Positions 35,185 to 45,330 of a DNA stretch of 64,000 bases are shown here, one piece after another. The notes beneath the pieces were generated by a model, which did not search any database, had not been told where the DNA came from, and was given only the letters and a program-made list of their open reading frames with translations. This stretch comes from Protea cynaroides. Lineage: Eukaryota > Streptophyta > Magnoliopsida > Proteales > Proteaceae. The stretch is taken from contig CM053269.1 of assembly GCA_028583415.1 (NCBI GenBank), forward strand, positions 32,306,254 to 32,370,253, given 5' to 3'. Made by a program: the position numbers and the translations under genes. The first letter of the stretch is position 1; each line of letters opens with the position of its first letter.

Positions 35185-37608
35185 GTTATGAGAAATGGAT
35201 TTTGGTTGAGCAGGTGCATACTAGAGTTGACACAGTTGCAGTGGGAAGGCTATCACTAAACCTCACTGGTTTTACGAGAGAAAGCATATCTGTTTTTGGC
35301 AATCAGCTTAACCTTGTTATCCAGAGTCTCCTACCTCTTACAAGATATCTGCCTCTAACCTTGGAGTATCTTAATGCTTCTTCACTAGCCCCAAGAAAAG
35401 ATTACCGGACTAACAGGCAATTAATTCTGTACTTGTGCAATGAGCTTGCCTTTTTTAGGGGAAAATTTTAAATTAGTCTTACAGTTTATAAACAATGGGT
35501 CATAGTCTTTGGTACATGCAATCAAAGCTTGGTAACTTATTCCTTATGTATTAAATTCTTTCTGTTCATTTGATTACAGGTTGGTTACTGGAGTTCTGCA
35601 GCTAGCCGAAGGTACCCATGTAACCATTGACGAGACTCAACTGAAAGTGGGGACCCTTAACTCTACTGGGGTTGAGAATGTGAGGTTACTTAAGAATCTG
35701 ATGGAGTGGCAAAAGGTAATTTGAACATATTGTTTTGTTTTTCATAATTCATGTGTTCCAAAATAAAGATAGGATGCATTTCTGCAAATAAAATAACTGA
35801 ACATTTCTGCAAATAAAATAATACATGACATACCTGGGGATGTGGGTTACGTCCTCCTTCCCCCCAAAAAAAGGCAAGGAGATAAGGTTGGTGTGAAATA
35901 TTGCAAAATACTTTTTAATTCCATGACTTGCAAGGAATCATGAGTCATGACTTGCCAGATCCAATGTTTCACTTTTACTTTATAAACATATTTGTTCAGG
36001 TTGAATATGATTTTGAATACTACAAAGTGGAGATGATGGCTGATGCCCAATTACTTATCCTCTCTGAGGGAAAATCAAACATCTTGCCTGCTGATTTAGT
36101 CCTACCATTCCATCCTTCTACTGTTGGTTCCTTTGAGAGTAGGGATGCAGAAGCACTGCAAGCTTGGAGGTGGTACTTGAGTAATGTAAAATCATTGCCA
36201 CATTCTATTGAGCCAGAAATACAGAAGGTATGGTTTTGTTTACTTTTACCTTTAAATGAGGAGTCTCTTATAATGTCTCCCTTGAAATTTGAAATATGTG
36301 TTTTGGGTTCTGAACATGCAAGGAAATGATATCCTATTTGTCAATCAAATTAGTAGCGACTCACCTGCACATTCACCACATGGTTTGATCAGCAAAAGGA
36401 TATGCTGAAAGCAAGATGAACGTCGGATTGAATTCTTGCATGTGTTCCCAGTGTGAGCTATAGGTTTTAGTAATTGTTATCGGATTGGCTGTATCGACCG
36501 ATTTGTATCGGTTTTGGCGGACTCTGATATCAATTCGATCCCCTTTTTCATCTAGTTTTTTAATCATATGAGCCACGTGTCCCTACCATATTGGCCTTAC
36601 AACCACCAATCCGTATCAGTTTTGGATCGGTTTCGGCTACAGCCGATACCCGTTCCGATACTGATTACTAAAACCTTGGGTGGGATCCATTTAATGGTCG
36701 GCCTTGATTTCCTGCACATGTCCATACCATATTGCCTTTGTTGTTTTGGCACTACAGTTGGTGATGTTGACATCCTTAGGCTAATGAATCCTGTAAGCCC
36801 AAGCCAAACTATTTTTTTTTTTACATGGCAATTGCTCCAGTTTATCTGCTTGGTACATAAAATAAATCTTAAATCGGATTTATAGTCAGTGAAGCAGGTA
36901 GATAATCTTCTGAGATCTCCAAGTAGGGGTCAATTAATTGAGGGTTCAACCCCTCTACAGTGTTTAGTTTGCAGTTATAAAGATGGTATGGTACCAGTCA
37001 TAGGGCACCAGATTTCTGGTGTAGATCTTCTGACAGTCAGCTTCTAAATCCGCAATGCACAAAATGTGGAACTTTTCTATGGTTCCCCAAGTAATTGTAG
37101 ATGCATTTAAAGTCCATGTATTGGTAAAATGAGCTTTCTCTGAGAGCATTCACATTAACCACTGGACTGATTTTGTCATACCTAGCTAATGTTTGAAAAG
37201 CCTGGTGGTGCACAAGTAGCGTTTCCTGCCAGTTCACACCTTGTATTCTTGACAGTGGCTTTATATAAATCACACTGATACCCATAATTCTTAATTGTTT
37301 TGGAGCTAACTTCGATCTTTTTGACATACTTGCAGACAGTAGAAAATGACCTGGTTGAAGCCAGGCAAGCAGACCGGAACTTAGGGACTCATGATTTTAG
37401 CAGGTTGGTTGTAGAGACCTAATTTGTGATTTGCCAATATACAAAAATGCCTCTATTTGTTGTTTGATTGAGCCCTTGGGTTTGTGCTTGCAGGTTGCTG
37501 ACAATGGCCCGGTTAATGTCAGTCAGCTTTGGCGAAACATGTTTGTCATTGGAACATTGGCAAATGGTCAAGGAATTGGAAAGGCTGAGGCTGGAGAGGC
37601 TCAAGTGA
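31056..37608 (+). CDS. ETG1: ETG1, mini-chromosome maintenance complex-binding protein
   Basis: Fourteen exons: 31056-31223, 31715-31828, 31929-32036, 32186-32314, 32821-32868, 33753-33872, 34030-34188, 34668-34742, 34933-35046, 35214-35416, 35580-35715, 36000-36227, 37336-37403, 37494-37608 (TGA). They join in frame to 594 codons, close to the roughly 590 residues of Arabidopsis ETG1. Recognisable blocks are VRFRGMVQDMLGNELYVG (exon 2), YCVPVPGQ (exons 3/4), DVFEFIGVFT (exon 7), LHCLVHRKLG (exon 8), DYRTNRLVTGVLQLAEGT (exons 10/11) and EADRN/LLTMARLMSVSFGE-type C-terminal motifs. The family (MCM_bind, PF09739) binds and helps unload MCM2-7 helicase in the nucleus, supporting replication and sister-chromatid cohesion. 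All introns are GT-AG except intron 10, which appears to be GC-AG (35417-35579). All exons end in phase 0 except exons 10 and 13. No premature stops. Sure of identity; exon ends read by eye. Confidence 0.95.
32985..33345 (+). repeat. Direct duplication inside ETG1 intron 5
   Basis: A block of about 120 bp (CTTGCCAGCTAACTC...GAGGT...GACCTCTTGATGCATGA...CATAA) at 32985-33105 recurs diverged at 33225-33345, separated by purine-rich GGGAGA repeats. It explains much of the length of this intron. Confidence 0.6.
36462..36676. mobile_element. MITE-like element in ETG1 intron 12
   Basis: About 215 bp with inverted termini: AGGTTTTAGTAAT..TATCGG on the left and CCGATA..ATTACTAAAACCT on the right. The inner part also mirrors (GGCTGTATCGACCGA vs TCGGCTACAGCC). 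The target duplication is unclear. Superfamily unassigned. Confidence 0.6.
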
Positions 37609-40229
37609 ACAGATTGGGGATATGATTCCCGAAATTGTTCTTAGATTCAAATTATGACCTGTTGTTTTGTGGTCAGAAAAAAATTAGTTGAAGTATTATC
37701 ACTTGTCTGGAGAATTTTAGGGATTTGTGGAGAAATAGAATTATTGTTCAGGAGGAATGTCTGCTGATAGAGAAAAAGATAACAGGGAAAGCCAATGCTA
37801 TCTTTTTCATGTAAATGAGTGCGTATATTGGTGCCCCTTTCTCTTTTTTTTTTTTTTTTTTTGCATATAGTAGGTTCTTCTATTGAAGAAAGCAGTTTTC
37901 AGCTTTAAGCAATGTCATTGTATCATTATGTATCCGTACACAATTTAGAACTTGTTGAAACCATTCCTATCCTTCCTGACTGAAAAATTTAAGTAGTTCA
38001 TTGTGGCTTGTTCATATGCTCAATGATAGATCCATCATGATCATGTATGGCATGGGATATGCTGGTCTGCAGACTCTGCAGTGGTGCCTGAGTATCAGCA
38101 TGCCATTTATTGTTGCCAATGGACAGGGTGGCATTAAGGTCATGCAAGTTTGTCTCAATGGGATCGTGTAGCCTGCATCAAATAAAAACTGATTTACAAG
38201 ACGAGTGGCTTGATAACGGGTATTAAATTGGAGTAATAACCAAGGTTTGAAATTTCAGATTTTGTAATGCTGTATTTGTTGAAACTGAAATATTTTGCAT
38301 ACAAATTTGAGAAAACTACATGCCCCTTTAACTATCCCTAATGTCAGGAACTTCACATTTTTGGATGAATTTACAGCCCAACTCGGTACATAGATGGTGT
38401 TAAACAAAAAATTGGATACAACAAGTTTACTCTTCTCCCAAATACACCCAATTTGCTTCATTAAGCCATTCACCTCTCACTGGCGACCTCTATTCCTGGC
38501 TGCCTCTCTTCTGAGTAGCTTCACCGGAGTTCGTGACATCTCTTTCCAGCGGTACTCCCCATTGAAATCACGGTCTTATCTTCCTTTTCTCTTATTTCCT
38601 TCTGATTAGTATATGCTGACTTATGGTTTTCCACTTGGATTAGTCACTGAAATCACTCCTACTCCTTTTCATAAGCTTTCTCTCTGATTAGGATATGCTG
38701 ATTTATGGTTTTTATCGGATTAGATGTCTTCAGCTAGTGTGACTGAGAGCAACATAAGCTCTTCTAAGTATTTGAACCTACAATGTCATTGTAACAAAAG
38801 AGCAGCATAAGTATTTGAACCTACAATTGGGTTGGGACAAAAGAGCAGCAGTCCAGAATTTTGACTGAGTGTAGCAAGAACATTCTTTACTATTGATGCC
38901 AGGACAGCAAATGGGGATATTTTAAATGGAGTTCACCTATCAAAGAATCAGCAGTTCTGTTTTTGTTTACGGATTCACCAACAAGGAATCGTAGCAGTGG
39001 TTTTAAGGGTAAAAAATGAGACTGAATTGTAGCAGTTGAAAGATGAGATCCGTGGTTTGAAGAATAGACTGAGGCGATTGGAACTGTTACTGGAGCAATG
39101 AAGATTGTTTATCATGTAATTGTAGCTCTGTTGTGGTCTTTCTAGTGATAATTGTAAAACTTTGACAGAGTATAATGTATTCGGGATGGAACTGTGAATT
39201 TTACAGTAACAAAATTCAGAAAAACAATGGCACATCTGTTATCTTTTAAATAATGATGGTACATTTGCTGCAATTTAGGTAACAACAAAAGAAAACACAC
39301 CTTCATGATTCTGACCAATTCTGCAACACTATTGAAAATCCAGAAACTTAGAGCCATTGATAACAGGGTTTAGGGATGCTATTCGATATGAGCACAGGAA
39401 GCCCAAATAGAATAAGAAAATTCAGATTCAGAAATTAGGTTCAAAACCAGAGTTGAAGACGTTTAGTTGCAACACAAAACCTGAGAATCGATTGAAATTT
39501 TGAGATTAAGTGGATCTGATTCTAGTATTGTTTAAGGAAATGAATTAATGCTGAAACAGAAGTAGAAATGACCATAAACTTGAGCGAAAAATATGCTAAC
39601 AGCATTAGAAATCAAAGGAGACAAAAGTATAGAAATTCTGACCTGTTTTGATGGAGAAGTAAACAAAAAATAGAAAGGAAAATATGATTGGGAATACACC
39701 TGATCTGTATGGATGGATTCCACAAAAACATAAACCTAGAATCCCACACGAGTTCATTATTGAATATCATAACAGTTAAACACTCTTGAATCCACAAGAG
39801 TCAACACAACTGAATCCCACAGATGCAAGCCTAAGGTACACAAATAAAACTCTCAATAATGATTCTCAATTTGCTTCTTTCTGCTCACACATTATTTCAC
39901 ATCACTTTGTTTCCAAACATTGTTCAAACTTATGCCTACTGAATAGTCTAACATTCAAGCTCAAGCATTGCTATTTCACCACACTGTTTTGAAGCTGATA
40001 AAAATTACAACACATTCAATCCCCCACATTGTTTTCAAACATTGTAACTGATTTTCTATATATATATATATAAAAGAAAGTTCAAACAATGTTGTTTCCC
40101 ATATTCTGTTTTCCAAATCAGTTTCTTAATGCTTCTTTGATTCTTTCTTTTGTTTCTCGAGCTTAACTGCCATTTGGGCTCTTCTTTTTGCTTGTATGTT
40201 AGCAAGTGATCAGAGGAGGCCGTAGCAAA
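37609..40229. other. ETG1 3'UTR and intergenic DNA
   Basis: The ETG1 3'UTR should occupy the first few hundred bases; no polyadenylation signal was assigned with confidence. A T-rich tract lies at 37841-37862. A short stretch at 39026-39097 (ETEL, stop, QLKDEIRGLKNRLRRLELLLEQ) could be the end of a coiled-coil protein or chance. No other gene seen. Confidence 0.4.
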
Positions 40230-42200
40230 ATTCCGGGATTATGCATCTGGGAGGTGTTGCTATCATCCGGCCTTGTGTTCTTTTTTCCCCCTACAAAGTC
40301 ATAAAAAACATGATTAGTGTTATAATCACGATGGATTGCTTAGAATTTGTAGGGTATATGAGTTTACTATCTTTGCTGCTCGCTGTTGTGAAGATTGACC
40401 ATTCTCTTTCATCGGAGCATATTGGCATGTCCTCTTGTTATGCCCAACACCCTTGCATGTATCACATCTAATAGTACCTGCTCTCCTCCTAAAATCCCCA
40501 ATTGCCGTCTCATCCGGTTCTCTTCTTCTACTTTATGGGGCCTGCCAAGTACCCTTTTTAGAGGTGTGGGCTGCAAGACACCACCCTCACTACTTACCTC
40601 TATCGTATTTAGATTTGGGGGTGGGTGGATCATTTTCTCACTTGCTAGCATATATTTATACATGCTGTATAGACATCACAAAAATCTTTCAGACTCTTTC
40701 TCTTGAATAAAATTGCTGCTGCTGCATGTTTACAAGGCAAACAAGTAGCTTACCATACTCTACAGTCACAAGATCTGATGTTCAAGTTAACCATGAATCT
40801 GATGGTGTTGCCTCTATAACCTCAAACTCATCACCCCTGCAGGTATAGCCATGCAAAACCTTGCATCACTTCTGATCACGTCCAATCTCTACTTTATCAT
40901 CGGTGTCAACTTCCCCCTATATTAACAACCCTTTTCAAACCTCCTATGTAGTCTAATCATTAATTTTCACTCTAACTTGGTCAATTGGGCTTGCCCCTAA
41001 AAGGAGTCTCTATACTGATTAAAAGACTCAGTCATGTTGTTTGTGATGTGATTAGTCTTAATTCTGTGGCATGCCTTGCTCACATGCCAACAAGGTTTTT
41101 CATCAACCAGTCATGGGCTTCCTTGCAATGGGTTTGCAAGTTGGTCATTTTCTTCTAAAACTGTACCGAATTTGAGGCTCTACATGCTACTCAGAAATCA
41201 TTTCTCAATTGCATACTAGGAAACTTGGCTTTGAAATTACTATAAAGATGTTGACAACAGTTCCTATGGCTTGCATATGGAAACTTCTCTGTAATGGCCT
41301 TTGACAGTCCCTACAAAATAGAATATGTTTTTAGGCAATGCTTATTAGAACAAAATATGAACAAATCTCAATACACATTGTGCAATATATGTACCTTCTG
41401 TTTATCTGACATAAAAGTCAGTGATAATCCATCAGTGCTGTGTGGATGGTAGCATATAAATTGTTTAAGAAAAATAATTATCCTTGGTCTCATTCTCAAC
41501 AATAGCAAATGCCAAAGGGAATAACCATTATTCCCATCTATTGAAATTGCATATAAAAAAATTCCCTCTATAATCCCCTATGAGTGGCATTCATCAACTC
41601 CAATGAATGGTCTGCATCTTTCAAAAAATCTATTTTTATGAGCTTCAAGACATAAAAAGTCTCTTGAAAACTAGATTCACATTGAAATCATTTATCTCTT
41701 GGGGTTGTAACTTGAGTACAGTTCCTAGGTTCTTTTGTCTTAACAATTCACCATACTTAGGCAACTGTACGTGCATAAGCCTTCTTGAAACTTCCTTCAT
41801 TCTCTTGTTTAGCAATCCGGTGTGTCTAATACAACTGCATGGGTTGTGGGTCAATCGCATATTTTGCATTCAAAGCAGCATGCATACTGCTGGTTTTCAT
41901 CTCAGGATCAACCCTTAGCATTGAAGCAAGCTTACCAGCAATCATGTATATGTGACATTTGGGTTCTTTGAGATTCTACCACATGTATGCTCAGAATTAT
42001 ATGATTTCACCATATAAGTAATCCTTTCTGCGGTTGGTGAAGCATGGATTCTCCATTTACATCCTTCTTCAGCACATATAGCAGTTTCTCTAGCCTTTTT
42101 CATTTTATATTCATAAAATGTTAATCCTTGTTGAATGATGTATTCCCTGAGATAAATCCTAAACTCTTCTATATTACTGAATATTAACCCTAATACTTAC

Positions 42201-42203
<3 letters not shown>

Positions 42204-42267
<64 letters not shown>
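42204..42267. repeat. (TA)n microsatellite
   Basis: About 32 AT units inside the Mutator pseudogene. Confidence 0.98.
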
Positions 42268-42270
<3 letters not shown>

Positions 42271-42478
42271 CCTTGCTTCTAATTGCACTTTCTGAGCTTG
42301 ATCAATATCAAATTTTCTGGAAGCCACTTCATGACAATCATCGAAATGGTAGTCAAACAACTCATCATATTTGGCTCCAACTCCATCACCATCCCCATCT
42401 CCTTCCCCTTTACTTGCAGTTCCTTCATCCTTATCATGACTTAAGTCTTCATCTCTGATGAGTAATCAAATAATAAAG

Positions 42479-43815
42479 GGTAAAAGACAGTTACCTCCCC
42501 TGTAACTTACCTTATTGACCGTTGACCCCCAAAGGTTTCAAAAAAGACAGCTACCTCCCCTAAATAACTATTAAAATCCAAATAGCTCCAATTTTTAACG
42601 GTGTTAAAGTTGAATTTTTTATGGACAACTCTACCCTCAATCTTTTATCCATACTTTAAATCTTAATACTGTTAAAAGACCAATATAACCCTTTTATATC
42701 CAACTAAAATAAACCCTAATCTCATCTTCTTCTCATTCTCCCTCACGTTCTTTTCGACGGAGATGATATGATGGACTCAGATGCAAGCGGAACGATTACA
42801 GGCGACCAGTGAGGCAAAACTCCTTGATTAAGCACTAGTTTTGATTTCCATGAGTTGGTATTCTGATTTGTGTTTAATCATGTTGGATTCTCATTCTTAA
42901 TATGAAATTCATATTCTGGTTCTCTTTCGCTCTTCCTTGTTGACAGCCCTCCTGATTCCTTTGGATATATATAATGGGTGAGTTAATTAAAGTACTTGTC
43001 GAATCAAGAGAGAAGAGTGAGGTGTGAGAAAAAAAGGGGGAGGAAAAAAAAAGGGGTTGGGGATTTCTAAATTTTGGTGAGGAGAAAACCTGTGAGAAAT
43101 CAGTTGCAGTAGAAAAAGAAGGGGAAGAATCGGGGTTTGAAGAGAGAGAGAGAGCTAGGAAAGGGAGGAGAAATGACATGGTTTTTTATTTCGACATTGA
43201 GGGAAGAGCAAAATCTGTCAGGAGAGGAAGTAAGTGAAGAAACCGAAGAAGAATAGGAGATAAAATGGCCGTGGACTAAGAGCGACTGGAATGGGAGAAA
43301 GATGAGGGAAGGTAGGAGTGAAAATAGGGATTGAAAATCTAGATAGATTTTAGGAGAGAAGAAACCAAAGAAGAATAGAAGAGAAAATGGCCGTCAATTA
43401 AGGGCCACTGGAATGGGAGAAAGATGAGGGAAGATAGGAGTGAAAATAGGGATTGAAAATCTGGAGAGATTTTAGGAGAAATTGCTTCAATATTCAAGGA
43501 CTTGCAGCGGCGGAGACCTCCGAAGAAGAAGGCGATTCAAGGGTTTGAAAATCGAAAAAAATGTAAGAGAGCAAATGGGAAAGTAGTAACCCTATTAGAT
43601 AGTAAGGGTAAAATAGGTAGTTCATCTCTTTAAAAGGGTAATTTGGTCTTTAAAAAAATATTGGACTCCCACCGTTACCATCTAATGGAATATTTTAACG
43701 CGTGAGGCTATTTGGATTTTAATAATTATTTAGGGGAGGTAACTGTCTTTTTTGAAACCTTTAGGGGTCAACGGTCAATAAGATAAGTTACAGGGGAGGT
43801 AACTGTCTTTTACCC
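42479..43815. mobile_element. Non-autonomous TIR-MULE with 9-bp target duplication
   Basis: The termini are inverted repeats of about 107 bp (42479-42585 and 43708-43815), starting GGGTAAAAGACAGTTACCTC, with only a handful of mismatches. A perfect 9-bp duplication AATAATAAA flanks it (42470-42478 and 43816-43824), the hallmark of Mutator superfamily insertion. The 1.3-kb interior has a 122-bp tandem duplication (about 43240-43361 and 43362-43483) and no convincing transposase. The leftward frame 43179-42874 (serine/phenylalanine rich) may be part of a captured host sequence, unproven. Confidence 0.93.
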
Positions 43816-44442
43816 AATAATAAAACCTCATCTTCATTGACCTAGTCTATACTGAATTCATTTGCTAAAGTTGAACCCTTCTCACTTCCTGGAGTTGCAT
43901 CACCCAAGCGAGTGCTAGTAAAGGCAACACCCATGGTAGAAGCAGCGGTCCTAGTGGATGCAACACCCCTAGTAGAAGCAGGGGTCTTAGTGTCCCTAGG
44001 GCCTTTTGAAACAGTTGTTTTCTGAACTTTTATCTTTGCATCACTATTCTTACCATTAGGTTTTTTGATACTAGCAGTAGTAAAAAGAAATTCAGACACA
44101 TCATCTTGCATACCAAAAGTGTCATCTCTATCTATCAACTTCGTAAAAATATAAATAAATGGGTTTATGCCCCTCATCAGTTCCTTGTTCATGAAACGAA
44201 AACATTTTCAGAACATCCTCATCACACTTAATTTGCATTTTTTTCATTCCCATCAGACAATAAGAATTTAACAAAGAAACTGATTGTTCTTCCCACAGGT
44301 ATATGTCTCAACAACAAGTTGTATATGTCATACACAACATCTAGATACCCATATTTGTCTGAGTCTACAAATTTCTGATGGGTACAGTTTAAGAATGAAT
44401 GTAGAGTGTTGAAAGTGGCAACCACTGAGTACACTGTATTTA

Positions 44443-44800
44443 TTTATTTATTGCTAAAGTCAGCAATTTTATTAAAATAAAAGTTAACAAAGAAAGTACA
44501 ATCCTCTAATGGTTAAACCCCACCTTCGTATCGCCATCAGCAGGTCTAAAAGAGGACATTAAAAACAAAACACCAATCAGCAGAATCTAAATCTGGAGCG
44601 CCTTGAAGCATCCCACACTACGTCCCTAGCAATCATATCGGGGCAATTTGTCCATACATTAGTCAAATGATCCACTGCAGGTGCTTTAGCTAAAGAGTTT
44701 GTTGCCTGGTTGATTTCTCTAAAACAGTGAGTGATCCTGAAAGAGATAGGGGCTATTCTTTGCTTCAATCATCTCCAGTGCTGGAGAAATGACCATGGAA
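44443..44800 (-). mobile_element. 5'-truncated LINE (L1-type) 3' end
   Basis: The leftward frame 44768-44577 (ITHCFREINQATNSLAK ... DVVWDASRRSRFRFC, stop) matches the C-terminal RNase H-like end of plant L1 ORF2. A 3'UTR and a short TAAA-repeat tail follow at 44443-44452. A perfect 13-bp target duplication TACACTGTATTTA lies at 44430-44442 and 44801-44813. Only about 358 bp was integrated, the usual outcome of aborted target-primed reverse transcription. Confidence 0.9.
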
Positions 44801-44813
44801 TACACTGTATTTA

Positions 44814-45330
44814 CACTCAACATTCACAATGGAAGTATATTTCAACACACATCAATGTAATTAAATTTCAACCCTCACATTGGAAGTAAATTTCAACACA
44901 CATTAATGTAATTAAATTTCAACACTCACACTGGAAAAAATTCATAGAACTAAAACCCTATAGCTTATTACCCAATTATGAAAACACATCAATTTAAGTG
45001 AATTTCAACACTCACAAGGAAAAAAAAAATTCATCGAACCGAATCCCTATAACTTATTACCCAATTTCGAAAACAAATCAAGGTAAGTAAGTTTCAACAG
45101 TCCTAGTGGAAAAAAAACTCATAGAACTAAAACCCTACAACTACCCAATCACTAAAACCCTAGACCTAAAACCCTAGAATTCACTACAAACCAATAATCG
45201 CAGAGGAAGTAAGGAATTTATAGAGATATTAATCTCTATCATTGCAGATTTTCAGTGATGGGAAATTTTAGAGATTGTGATGGATAACGGACTTTCAAAT
45301 ATTCAAAATTTGAAAGTGCATTAGATTGAA
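44814..45330. repeat. Degenerate direct repeats and telobox-like words
   Basis: Repeats of AATTAAATTTCAACACTCACA-type units run from 44825 to 45110. AAACCCTA words (45130-45175) follow. Probably the leader of the Mutator pseudogene, whose frame seems to start near 44835 (MLSVNTV joined across the LINE). No gene. Confidence 0.45.

Larger units (their letters stand above)
40230..44442 (-). pseudogene. Mutator-like (MuDR-type) transposase pseudogene
   Basis: It reads leftward. The N-terminal part, 44434-44228 (KFVDSDKYGYLDVVYDIYNLLLRHIP), resembles the MuDR N-terminal block. A linker rich in AST repeats follows (44192-43842). The MULE core is in several frames at 41600-41390, including RPFIGVDECH and GIFLYAISIDGNN. 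A C-terminal CCHC zinc knuckle, CDTCKGVGHNKRTC, lies near 40468-40424, preceded by a RGRPKK-like GRPHKVEEENRMRR. Many stops and frameshifts. The gene is split by the non-autonomous MULE at 42479-43815, and a LINE is inserted near its start. A MULE transposase cuts and pastes elements with 9-bp duplications. Confidence 0.72.

Noticed and set aside
43842..44192. Repetitive threonine/serine ORF as a separate host gene
   Set aside because: Lies in the correct order and orientation for the linker of the Mutator transposase pseudogene and has no independent support.
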